Source: JAJDOJ01 sp034722015
Lineage (GTDB): Bacteria; Pseudomonadota; Gammaproteobacteria; JAJDOJ01
Assembly: GCA_034722015.1 (NCBI GenBank)
Contig: JAYENI010000280.1
Span: forward strand, 1 to 19,992
Length of the DNA: 19,992 bases
Direction: 5' to 3'
Below the pieces are notes generated by a model. The model saw nothing but the letters and a program-made list of their open reading frames with translations, was not told the origin of the DNA and ran no database searches. Within the stretch, counting starts at the first letter, position 1, and every line of letters starts with the position of its first letter. Shown here in pieces: positions 12,313-19,992 of this stretch. A program made the position numbers and the translations under genes.

Positions 12313-13733
12313 ACGCTGAAGCGGCCGCGCGAGCGCTCGTTCGAACCGGACATGTCACTGTTCGGCGAACCCTGAACCGGGTGTCGCGCGCCTGCCTCGC
12401 GTGCCTCTTTCTGCTGACCTCCGCCTGCGCGAACCTCACCGCCGTGGATGAACCGCTGAAGGAATGGTCACCGGAAATCGCCCGGGAAATGAGTGAACAG
12501 GTCGCCGGTGACCGCTCCTCCGAGATGCTCGTCCTGGTGGCCTTCTCGGGAGGAGGGACCCGCGCCGCGTCGTTTGCGTACGGTGTGTTGCAGGAACTCG
12601 AAGGCAGCACGATCAGCACCGGTGCCGGCACAAGATCGGTGCTGGACGAGGTCGACATCATCTCCTCGGTCTCGGGGGGCAGCTTCACCTCGGCCTACTT
12701 CGGGCTGCGCGGCGAGCGCATCTTCGGCGAATTCGAGGAGCGCTTCCTCAGAAAAGACGTGGAAGGCGCGCTGCTTCTGCAGGTGGTCAGGCCGGTCAAC
12801 TGGTTTCGGCTCCTGAGTTCGACCTACGGGCGCGCCGACATCGCGGCCCGGTACTACAGCGATCACATCTTCGACGGCGCCGCCTTCTCGGACCTCCGGC
12901 GCGCAGACGGCCCGTTCGTCATCATCAATTCCACCGATCTCGCCACCGGCAACCGCTTCTCTTTCACCCCCGCGGGATTCGATCCGATCTGCGCCGATCT
13001 CGCGCAATACCCGCTGTCACGGGGTGTGGCCGCCTCGTCCGCGGTGCCGGTGGTCTTCTCCCCGATCACCCTGAAGAGCTATGCCGGGAGTTGCGGTTAC
13101 GAGCCGCCCGCCTGGTTGGGGGCAGCGCTGAATGACGCCGGGTCCACGACGCGCAAACTGGAGGCGCGCTCCCTGGAGGAATACCTCGATCGCAAGAAAC
13201 GACCCTGGCTGCACCTGGTCGATGGCGGCATCTCCGACAATCTCGGTCTGCGTGCGTTCTACGACGCGGTGACCCTCATAGGCAATCCTCGCGTCGCCTT
13301 CGGCGACCTCGGTCATCCCGGCGTGCGACAGATCCTGATCATCTCGGTGAACGCCAACGTGAGCCCGCGGCCGGAATGGCCGCTGGAGCAGGCCGCCCCG
13401 ACACTGGCCGAGGTGGTCGGGAGCGTGAGTTCGGACGAGATCGCCCGCTACAGCGTCGACACGCTGGAACTCGTGCGATCCTCCTACGGGCGCTGGACGG
13501 AACAGATGTCGACGCCGGAGCGACCGGTGACCCTAGACTTCGTCGAAGTGAGCTTCGATGCGATCAACGACGACACGGAACGCACCTATCTCAACAATAT
13601 CGGCACGAACTTCCACATCAGCGATGAACAGGTCGATCGCCTCATCGCGGCGGCCAGGGAGCTGTTGCGCGAGTCGCCGCAGTTTCAGGCATTCATTGAG
13701 CGTAACCGGCCCGATGTCACACCGAAACCATGA
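12309..13733 (+). CDS. Patatin-like phospholipase lipoprotein
   Basis: This 474-residue protein has a lipoprotein-type signal (lipobox LTSAC, Cys40, after an unusually long n-region). The patatin domain shows the glycine-rich oxyanion motif SGGGTRAASFAYG (80-92), the nucleophile in ISSVSGGSF (Ser122; the usual GXSXG has Ser in place of the first Gly) and the catalytic Asp in VDGGISDNLG (Asp305). Patatin-like enzymes hydrolyse acyl chains of phospholipids with a Ser-Asp dyad. The ATG overlaps the preceding hydrolase stop as ATGA. A shorter start inside the long n-region is possible. The downstream DUF3604 frame also touches its stop, so the three genes are tightly linked. Confidence 0.88.
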   Translation: MNAEAAARALVRTGHVTVRRTLNRVSRACLACLFLLTSACANLTAVDEPLKEWSPEIAREMSEQVAGDRSSEMLVLVAFSGGGTRAASFAYGVLQELEGSTISTGAGTRSVLDEVDIISSVSGGSFTSAYFGLRGERIFGEFEERFLRKDVEGALLLQVVRPVNWFRLLSSTYGRADIAARYYSDHIFDGAAFSDLRRADGPFVIINSTDLATGNRFSFTPAGFDPICADLAQYPLSRGVAASSAVPVVFSPITLKSYAGSCGYEPPAWLGAALNDAGSTTRKLEARSLEEYLDRKKRPWLHLVDGGISDNLGLRAFYDAVTLIGNPRVAFGDLGHPGVRQILIISVNANVSPRPEWPLEQAAPTLAEVVGSVSSDEIARYSVDTLELVRSSYGRWTEQMSTPERPVTLDFVEVSFDAINDDTERTYLNNIGTNFHISDEQVDRLIAAARELLRESPQFQAFIERNRPDVTPKP

Positions 13734-13768
13734 AAGATACTTTTACCGTGAACGCGAGGGAATATGAA

Positions 13769-15643
13769 ATGACGAAGTCGAATTCGATCGGGGCATGGGC
13801 GATCGTGACGGTACTGTCGGTGTTCGGCGCAAACGCCACCGCGACGGATGCGGGTTCCACCGGCGAACCCGGTCGCGATTCCGGCAAGAAGAACCCGCTG
13901 AAGAATGTCTATTTCGGCGAGCAGCACATGCACACCCGAAATTCCTTCGATGCATTTACCGTCGGCGTCAATCAAAGCTGGGAGCAGGCCTACCGCTTCG
14001 CCATGGGCGAGGAGGTCACGCTGTCCACCACGGGCGAGAAGATCAAGCGCACCACACCCTACGATTTCGTCGCCATCACCGACCACTCCGAATACTACGG
14101 TGTCCTCAAGGACTTCAAAAACCCCGACAGCGAGCTGTCGAAATCGGACTTCGCCAAACAGGTCGTCGCGGGCCTGGAAAACCCGGAGGCGGGTAAAGAT
14201 GCGGTCACTACGCTGATCGGGAGTCTGGTTACGAACACGCCGTTGTCCGAGTACGTGACGCCGGAACTGCGCGTCAGCAGATGGCAGGAGTTCATCGAGA
14301 CGGCGGACAGGTTCAATCAGCCGGGCAGGTTCACGACGCTATACGCCTACGAGTGGACCTCGATCCCCGACGGCCAGAACATGCATCGCAACGTGTTCTT
14401 CAGGGACAAGCCCGCGGCGGTGCCGTTTTCCTCGTTCGATTCCATCCACCCCGAGGACCTGTGGACCTATCTCGAGATCCAGCGCAACCAGGGCATCGAT
14501 GCCTTCGCGATCCCGCACAACAGCAATGTCTCTAACGGCTGGATGTTCGCGCCGAACCAATTCCTCGACGGTCCGATGGATGCGCGCTACGCCCGTCGCC
14601 AGCAGGCGAACGAACCGGCCTTCGAGATCCACCAAACCAAGGGTAACTCCGAGGCGCACCCCTTGCTCTCGCCCAACGACGAGTTCGCCACCTTTGAACC
14701 TTTCCCGGGCCTGATCAATCTCGGGGTGCCCAGCCAGGTCAAATACGGCTTCTATCGGCAGGGTCTGGTGGATGGCATGAAACTGGAGAGCGAACTCGGC
14801 CACAATCCCTACAAGATGGGCGTCGTGGGAGGGGCGGACGTTCACTCCGGTTACCAGGGCAACGAGGAATGGGACTGGAAGGGGGCCCACGGTAACCAGG
14901 ACGATACGCCGAAGAAACGGCTCGACCCCACACCGAACGCGTCGGGCGAGAATGGCTTCACGGTCTCCAGCGCCGGCTCGACCGCCGTCTGGGCCGAGGA
15001 AAACACCCGCGAGGCGATCTTTGACGCCATCAAGCGCAAGGAGACCTACGGCACGTCCGGGACGCTGATCCGTCTGCGCTTCTTCGGCGGATGGGAGTAT
15101 CCGAACGACCTGGTCGATGACCGGGACTTCGTCAGAAAGGCCTACTCGGGTGGTGTACCGATGGGCGGCGACCTGCCGAAGAAGACCTCCTGGGCGCCGA
15201 CCTTCGCGGTCCGGGCGCTCAAGGATCCCAACAGCGGAAACCTCGATCGCCTCCAGATCGTCAAGGGCTGGTCGCATCCCGTCAACGGCTATCCGCAGGA
15301 GAAGATCTATGATGTCGCGTGGTCGGATGACCGCAGGCCCGACCCCGGGACCGGCAAGCTGCCGCCGGTCGGCAATACGGTCGATATCCGCACCGCGAAA
15401 TACACCAACGACATCGGCGACAGCCAGTTGAGCGCCGTGTGGACCGATCCGGACTTCGACCCGGGCACGAAGGCGGTCTACTACGTGCGCGTACTGGAGA
15501 TCCCGACACCGCGCTGGAGTACCTACGATGCGGTAAAACTGGGCGTCGAACCGCCCAGCGGGGTCCCGGCAACCATTCAGGAGCGGGCCTGGTCGTCGCC
15601 GATCTGGTACACGCCAGCGGCGTCGAAGACGGCCGGGAAGTAA
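13769..15643 (+). CDS. DUF3604 family protein, copy 1
   Basis: This secreted protein of about 624 residues belongs to DUF3604, a family of unknown function. Near the N-terminus is VYFGEQHMHTRNS, a His-x-His pair like the first metal-binding motif of PHP-fold phosphoesterases; FVAITDHSEYYG, IPHNSNVSNGW and VVGGADVHSGYQG follow and could complete a metal site. A metal-dependent hydrolase is therefore plausible but unproven. The start at 13769 gives a standard signal peptide ending about ATA, with GAGGG upstream. A start at 13730, overlapping the patatin stop as ATGA, would add 13 residues. It is strongly similar along its length to the next gene. Confidence 0.85.
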   Translation: MTKSNSIGAWAIVTVLSVFGANATATDAGSTGEPGRDSGKKNPLKNVYFGEQHMHTRNSFDAFTVGVNQSWEQAYRFAMGEEVTLSTTGEKIKRTTPYDFVAITDHSEYYGVLKDFKNPDSELSKSDFAKQVVAGLENPEAGKDAVTTLIGSLVTNTPLSEYVTPELRVSRWQEFIETADRFNQPGRFTTLYAYEWTSIPDGQNMHRNVFFRDKPAAVPFSSFDSIHPEDLWTYLEIQRNQGIDAFAIPHNSNVSNGWMFAPNQFLDGPMDARYARRQQANEPAFEIHQTKGNSEAHPLLSPNDEFATFEPFPGLINLGVPSQVKYGFYRQGLVDGMKLESELGHNPYKMGVVGGADVHSGYQGNEEWDWKGAHGNQDDTPKKRLDPTPNASGENGFTVSSAGSTAVWAEENTREAIFDAIKRKETYGTSGTLIRLRFFGGWEYPNDLVDDRDFVRKAYSGGVPMGGDLPKKTSWAPTFAVRALKDPNSGNLDRLQIVKGWSHPVNGYPQEKIYDVAWSDDRRPDPGTGKLPPVGNTVDIRTAKYTNDIGDSQLSAVWTDPDFDPGTKAVYYVRVLEIPTPRWSTYDAVKLGVEPPSGVPATIQERAWSSPIWYTPAASKTAGK

Positions 15644-15689
15644 ATCGGATTTCTCCTGATACCCGGGCGGTGTTTCGGGGACCAGGACC

Positions 15690-17609
15690 ATGAGGACGAG
15701 AACCGTGAAAACGACAACCCCACTGTTGAGTATCCCGCTGCTGTGTTCTGCACTGTTCGCGGTCGCTGTACCGGCTGGCGCCGATTCCCCCGGCGAGCCC
15801 GGCGGTGGTTCCGGCGGGCCGAACCCGCTGAAGAACGTCTATTTCGGCGAGCAGCACGTGCATACGGTGAACTCACCCGACGCATTCGCCTTCGGCACGC
15901 GCAACACGCCGGACGACGCTTACCGCTTCTGCAAGGGCGAGGCGATCAAGATGGTCACGACCGGAAAGATGGTGCAGAAGAAGACGCCCTATGACTGGTG
16001 CGCGGTCACCGACCATGCCGAGTACATGGGCGTCATGCCGCTGCTCCTGGAGAAGGACAATCCGCTCAGGGACACTGATATAGGGAGGAACATCGCGAGC
16101 GGCGATCCGAAAAAAGGCGAGGAGGCCTTTCAGAAGATCATCACCTCGGCCGCGGACAATGTACCGATTTCCTATATGGCCGACCCCAGGGTTATGCTGT
16201 CGATCTGGGAGGAGCAGAAGAAGGTCACCAACAAGCACAACGAGCCGGGCAGGTTCACCACGTTGATCGCGTTCGAATGGACCTCGATTCCCAACTACCA
16301 GAACCTGCACCACAACGTGTTCTTTCGCGACGACAAGGGACCGGACACGCAATTTTCCTCCTTCGACTCGGTCAAGCGCGAAGACCTCTGGACCTATCAG
16401 GAGATCCAGCGCGTCATGGGGCACGAGAATTTCTCGATCCCGCACAACAGCAATGTCTCGAATGGCCTGATGTTTCCGCCGCGCACGTCCTACGGCACGC
16501 AGATCACCCGGGAATGGGCCGAACGCAGCGCGGCGAACACAGTCGCGGTCGAGATGGCGCAGACCAAGGGTACCTCGGAGACGATACTGGCACTGTCGCC
16601 GACGGATGATTTCGCGGATTTCGAGACCTACTATCACGACCTGCTGGGATCGGGTGGTGTCGTCGGCAAGATCGATGGCAGCTACGTGCGCCAGGGCCTG
16701 ATCACCGGTATCGGCTTACAGGAGATGCTGGGCGCCAATCCCTACAGGTTCGGCATCGTGGCAGGCGGGGACTCGCACAACGCTGCGCAGGCCAACGAGG
16801 AATTCAACTACTTCGGTGTCCACGGCAATACCGACAAGACGCCGCAGGTCCGTCTCGGCTCCACCGGGTCGGTGGCGGGCGAACCTGCGCGCTTCTTCTC
16901 GACCCCCGCCACGACCGCGGTCTGGGCGCCGGAGAACACGCGCGAAGCGATCTTCGACGGCATCAAGGCGAAGGAGACCTACGGCACTTCCGGCACCTTC
17001 ATCCGCCTGCGGTTCTTCGGCGGCTGGGATTACCCGGACAATCTGACCAGGGGAAAGAACTTCGTCGAGACGGCTTACAAGACGGGTGTACCCATGGGCG
17101 GTGACCTGCTGAAAAAACCGGGCGGAGCCAAGGCGCCTACCTTCGCGGTCTGGGCGTTGAAGGACCCTGAAAGCGGCAATCTGGACAGGATTCAGATCGT
17201 CAAGGGCTGGTTCGACCGGGGCTATGCGTTCGAGAAAGTCCATGACGTGGCCTGGTCGGACAAGCGCAAGCCGGATGAAAAGACAGGCTCGCTGCCGCCC
17301 GTGGGCAACACGGTCGACATCAGGAAGGCGACCTACACCAACGATATCGGCGACACGCAGTTGAGCGCGGTGTGGACAGACCCGGATTTCGATCCCGTAC
17401 AACATGCCGTCTATTACGCACGCGTCATCGAAATCCCGACCCCGCGCTGGACCACCTTCGACGCCAGGGCGCTGGGTATCGAGCCGCCCGCGGATGTGGC
17501 TCCGACCATCCAGGAGCGTGCCTGGTCCTCGCCGATCTGGTACACGCCGGATGCGGAACTGGTGAAGAAACCACCGTTCTACCCTGGCCTGCAGCCGTAC
17601 CTGCCTTGA
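15690..17609 (+). CDS. DUF3604 family protein, copy 2 (tandem paralogue)
   Basis: This 639-residue protein has a signal peptide (cleavage about AGA, residues 29-31). It repeats the landmarks of its neighbour: VYFGEQHVHTVNSPDAF (His56 and His58), CAVTDHAEYMG, IPHNSNVSNGLMF, VAGGDSHNAAQANEEF, AIFDGIKAKETYGTSGTF, RLRFFGGWDYP and the shared C-terminal SSPIWYTPDA. The two genes clearly arose by tandem duplication and are now well diverged. The 46-base gap contains no terminator. Keeping both suggests two substrates or a heteromeric assembly; the reaction is unknown. Confidence 0.87.
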   Translation: MRTRTVKTTTPLLSIPLLCSALFAVAVPAGADSPGEPGGGSGGPNPLKNVYFGEQHVHTVNSPDAFAFGTRNTPDDAYRFCKGEAIKMVTTGKMVQKKTPYDWCAVTDHAEYMGVMPLLLEKDNPLRDTDIGRNIASGDPKKGEEAFQKIITSAADNVPISYMADPRVMLSIWEEQKKVTNKHNEPGRFTTLIAFEWTSIPNYQNLHHNVFFRDDKGPDTQFSSFDSVKREDLWTYQEIQRVMGHENFSIPHNSNVSNGLMFPPRTSYGTQITREWAERSAANTVAVEMAQTKGTSETILALSPTDDFADFETYYHDLLGSGGVVGKIDGSYVRQGLITGIGLQEMLGANPYRFGIVAGGDSHNAAQANEEFNYFGVHGNTDKTPQVRLGSTGSVAGEPARFFSTPATTAVWAPENTREAIFDGIKAKETYGTSGTFIRLRFFGGWDYPDNLTRGKNFVETAYKTGVPMGGDLLKKPGGAKAPTFAVWALKDPESGNLDRIQIVKGWFDRGYAFEKVHDVAWSDKRKPDEKTGSLPPVGNTVDIRKATYTNDIGDTQLSAVWTDPDFDPVQHAVYYARVIEIPTPRWTTFDARALGIEPPADVAPTIQERAWSSPIWYTPDAELVKKPPFYPGLQPYLP

Positions 17610-17679
17610 TGACTGGTTGTGCCCGGATCGGGTCCGCACGGGCTGAACCGGGCGCACGATTAACGAGGAATGATCAGAA

Positions 17680-18558
17680 GTGAAATTGTTACGCGAGCCG
17701 CTGGTGCATTTCCTGTTCATCGGTGCGGCAATTTACCTGGCGTACGGCCTGCTCGCCGAACCGGTGGAAGAAGACACGGCGGGAACACTGGTCGTCAGCG
17801 CAGGGGAGATCGAGTGGATGCAGACCGCCTGGCGAAAACGCTGGAACCGGCCGCCGACGGACGGGGAACTCGACGGCCTGGTCCAGCAGTACATCCGGGA
17901 GACCGTGTTGTATCGCGAGGCCCTGGCCATGGGGCTGGACAAGGAGGATGCCGTGATTCGGCGTCGGCTGGCACAAAAACTGGAGTTCCTTGCCAGGGAC
18001 CTGGTGGCACTGGCGCCACCCACCGATGAAGCGCTGCAGGCGTATTTCAACGAACACCTGCAACGTTACACACAACCGGAGCACTACACCTTCACCCAGG
18101 TCTATTTCGATCCGGACAAGCGCGGCGATGCGACGCTGGATGACGCCAGGGCCATCAAGACGAAACTGACGACCCGCTCTGTCGATGACGAGCAGGCCAG
18201 TACGCTGGGCGACGGCTTCATGTTGGAGAATTATTACCCGGAAAAATCTCAGGAAGACATCCGCAAGTTGTTTGGCAGCGGCTTCGCCGTATCGGTGTCC
18301 GGACTTTCGCCGGGGGAATGGCACGGGCCTGTACTGTCCGGTTATGGTGTACACCTAGTGTACGTACACAGTGTCAGCGAAGCACGGTCGCCGGTTTTGG
18401 CCGAGATACACGAGCGCGTGGCGCAGAACTGGAAGACTGACAAGGGCGAGGAACTCAATAAGCAGTTCTATGCCAATCTGCGTGACCGGTACACCGTCGT
18501 CATCGAAGAACCTGATGAAGATGAGACGCTGGCGGCCTCGCAGGAAAAAACACCTTGA
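17680..18558 (+). CDS. Membrane-anchored parvulin-type peptidyl-prolyl isomerase
   Basis: This 292-residue protein has a short N-terminal membrane helix (about residues 8-25), a SurA/PpiD-like helical region (about 42-125, including QQYIRETVLYREALAMGLDKEDAVIRR in two parts) and a parvulin-like domain (about 137-240, with FTQVYFDP, GDGFMLENYYP and SGYGVHLVYVHSV). Such proteins assist folding of exported proteins. The start is GTG at 17680 with an AGGA about ten bases upstream. Its stop overlaps the next start as TTGA. A role as chaperone for the secreted DUF3604 or lipoprotein products of the same operon is a reasonable inference. Confidence 0.83.
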   Translation: MKLLREPLVHFLFIGAAIYLAYGLLAEPVEEDTAGTLVVSAGEIEWMQTAWRKRWNRPPTDGELDGLVQQYIRETVLYREALAMGLDKEDAVIRRRLAQKLEFLARDLVALAPPTDEALQAYFNEHLQRYTQPEHYTFTQVYFDPDKRGDATLDDARAIKTKLTTRSVDDEQASTLGDGFMLENYYPEKSQEDIRKLFGSGFAVSVSGLSPGEWHGPVLSGYGVHLVYVHSVSEARSPVLAEIHERVAQNWKTDKGEELNKQFYANLRDRYTVVIEEPDEDETLAASQEKTP

Positions 18559-19598
18559 GGAAGTTTGTCAATCCGCTGTCGCTGGCAATCATCGCCATCC
18601 TGCTGACGGGGCTGTACCCGGCAATACCGGCCGGTGCCGACGAGATTCGTCCGGCGCTGCTGGATATCAGGGAACGGAATACCGGTCTGTTTGCCGTCAC
18701 CTGGAAGGTGCCCACACGTGGCGACAGGGTATTGGCGATTACGCCACAGTTACCCGAGAGCCTGGAACGAGTAGGTGCACCTACCGTTCAAGATGCTGCG
18801 GGTGCACTGATCGAATATTCGACCTATAGAAACACCCTGGAGTCGTTGACCGGTCAGACCATCGCCATCAATGGCCTGTCGGCCCTGCAGACCGATGTGC
18901 TATTGCTGGTTCAGCTGCAGGATGGCACCCGGCATTCGGCGATCCTGCGACCGGCTTCACCGGGGTTCACCATTCCTCTGGAGGCCTCCAAACTCGATAT
19001 CGCCGGTGACTACTGGCGTATGGGCACGGTTCATATCCTGGAAGGGGTTGATCACCTGTTGTTCGTGCTGGCGTTGCTGCTGATTGTGACCGGCGTTGGT
19101 CAATTACTGAAAGCCGTTACCGCGTTTACCGTCGCGCACAGCATCACGCTCGCACTGGCGACACTGGGTGTTGTTCACGTGCCCGCGGCGCCCACCGAGG
19201 CCGTCATCGCGCTCAGCATCGTGTTTCTGGCCTCGGAAATCGTTCATAAATACAATGGCCAGATCAGCCTGACGGAACGGTACCCATGGGGGATCGCGTT
19301 TACCTTCGGCCTGTTCCACGGCCTGGGGTTTGCCGGTGCGCTGTCCGAGATCGGCGTACCGCAACACGAAGTGCCGCTGGCATTGCTCATGTTCAACGTG
19401 GGTGTGGAAACGGGACAGTTGATTTTCATTGCTGCTGTGCTGGGTCTGATGGCTGTCTTGCGACGCTTGCCCTTTCATGCGCCACAGGGCGCGTGGCGTC
19501 TGGTACCTTATGGCATTGGCAGCATAGCAGCGTTCTGGACGGTCGAACGGGTCATGTCGTTCCTGCCGGTATCGATCCAGGCCTTATCCGTCCAGTAA
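18555..19598 (+). CDS. HupE/UreJ-family membrane protein
   Basis: This 347-residue protein has a signal peptide, a periplasmic part of about 130 residues, and then a hydrophobic C-terminal half with six or so helices. The conserved His-rich segments are HILEGVDHLLFVLALLL, TVAHSITLALATLG and FGLFHGLGFAGAL, typical of the HupE/UreJ family, whose studied members transport nickel or cobalt or serve metalloenzyme maturation. TTG is used as start (18555), overlapping the isomerase stop by four bases, with AGGA nine bases upstream. The metal theme fits a possible metal need of the DUF3604 proteins, but this is inference. Confidence 0.87.
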   Translation: MRKFVNPLSLAIIAILLTGLYPAIPAGADEIRPALLDIRERNTGLFAVTWKVPTRGDRVLAITPQLPESLERVGAPTVQDAAGALIEYSTYRNTLESLTGQTIAINGLSALQTDVLLLVQLQDGTRHSAILRPASPGFTIPLEASKLDIAGDYWRMGTVHILEGVDHLLFVLALLLIVTGVGQLLKAVTAFTVAHSITLALATLGVVHVPAAPTEAVIALSIVFLASEIVHKYNGQISLTERYPWGIAFTFGLFHGLGFAGALSEIGVPQHEVPLALLMFNVGVETGQLIFIAAVLGLMAVLRRLPFHAPQGAWRLVPYGIGSIAAFWTVERVMSFLPVSIQALSVQ

Positions 19599-19715
19599 CG
19601 AAAGTCAGCAAGGGATGGGGAATCCAGATCTTGCCGGGCGTGTCTCTCCGTGTAGTACCAACCTCGCCGGGTTGGAAGCGGGCGAGCTCTTCTTCACGAT
19701 TTGCGATAGCGATTG

Positions 19716-19992
19716 ATGGAATACAAGGACTACTACGAAATCATGGGGGTCGCGCGGGACGCGACGCAGGACGAGATCAAGCGGGCCTACCGCAAGCTCG
19801 CCAGGAAGTTTCACCCGGACGTGAGCAAGGAGGCCGACGCCGAGGCGCGGTTCAAGGAACTGGGTGAGGCCTACGAGGTCCTGAAAGACCCCGAGAAGCG
19901 GGCGGCCTACGATCAGCTCGGCGCGAACTGGAAGGCCGGGCAGGATTTCCGGCCGCCGCCGGACTGGGATGCCGGGTTCGAGTTCAGTGGTG
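19716..19992 (+). CDS. J-domain co-chaperone, CbpA/DnaJ-like (partial, runs off window)
   Basis: Ninety-two residues are visible. MEYKDYYEIMGVARDAT opens a J-domain with the invariant HPD (33-35, in KFHPDVS), helix 3 (FKELGEAYEVLKD) and the YDQLG end; then comes a segment beginning NWKAGQDFRPPPDWD, typical of CbpA rather than DnaJ (no Gly/Phe-rich or zinc-finger part yet visible). J-proteins stimulate DnaK ATP hydrolysis. The C-terminus is cut by the window end. The 117-base gap to hupE separates it from the preceding operon; no clear ribosome-binding site precedes the ATG at 19716. Confidence 0.88.
   Translation, partial: MEYKDYYEIMGVARDATQDEIKRAYRKLARKFHPDVSKEADAEARFKELGEAYEVLKDPEKRAAYDQLGANWKAGQDFRPPPDWDAGFEFSG

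Noticed and set aside
19658..19675. CCAACC-N6-GGTTGG hairpin after hupE
   Set aside because: Six-bp stem without a T-run; not enough for a terminator call.

Overview
The window looks like chromosomal DNA of a GC-rich gammaproteobacterium, possibly a sulfur-metabolising lineage. The clues are family-level protein resemblances, a tetrathionate-sensor-like kinase, ClsA/ClsC-type phospholipase D genes, a HupE/UreJ + DUF3604 operon, and intergenic palindromes. No marker gene fixes the taxonomy.

Left part (1-5308, genes on the minus strand): a two-component pair resembling TtrS/TtrR, in which both genes carry internal deletions. The kinase has lost the segment between its H-box and D-box, and the regulator is a 67-residue stub. 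An FNR/Anr-like palindrome lies at the extreme left edge. Next come two HKD phospholipase D genes, a ClsC-like lipoprotein and a ClsA-like membrane enzyme, with a frameshifted remnant of an MscS channel C-terminus between them.

Middle (5568-10307, plus strand): a complete diversity-generating retroelement (DGR) attached to a conflict-type effector. The order is an EACC1-like small protein; a caspase - HEAT-like - Pro-rich linker - one membrane helix - 37-residue tandem repeat - TPR-like - formylglycine-generating-enzyme-fold (FGE) receptor with a variable repeat (VR) at its C-terminus; Avd; the DGR reverse transcriptase; the template repeat (TR); a structured RNA segment; and a strong Rho-independent terminator. 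My reading is a membrane receptor with a diversifiable extracytoplasmic binding face and a cytoplasmic death protease. VR and TR are identical over 115 bp, adenines included, so this copy of the receptor is in the template (undiversified) state.

Intergenic 10308-10827 holds no convincing gene. It contains three palindromic elements: a 29-bp-armed inverted repeat, a 165-bp concentric imperfect inverted repeat, and a perfect 10-bp-arm palindrome.

Right part (10828-19598, plus strand): a tight probable operon of six genes. These are a membrane-anchored alpha/beta hydrolase, a patatin-like lipoprotein, two tandem DUF3604 paralogues, a membrane-anchored parvulin-type prolyl isomerase and a HupE/UreJ-like membrane protein. 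Four of the five junctions are overlaps or short gaps. The window ends inside a CbpA/DnaJ-type J-domain gene.
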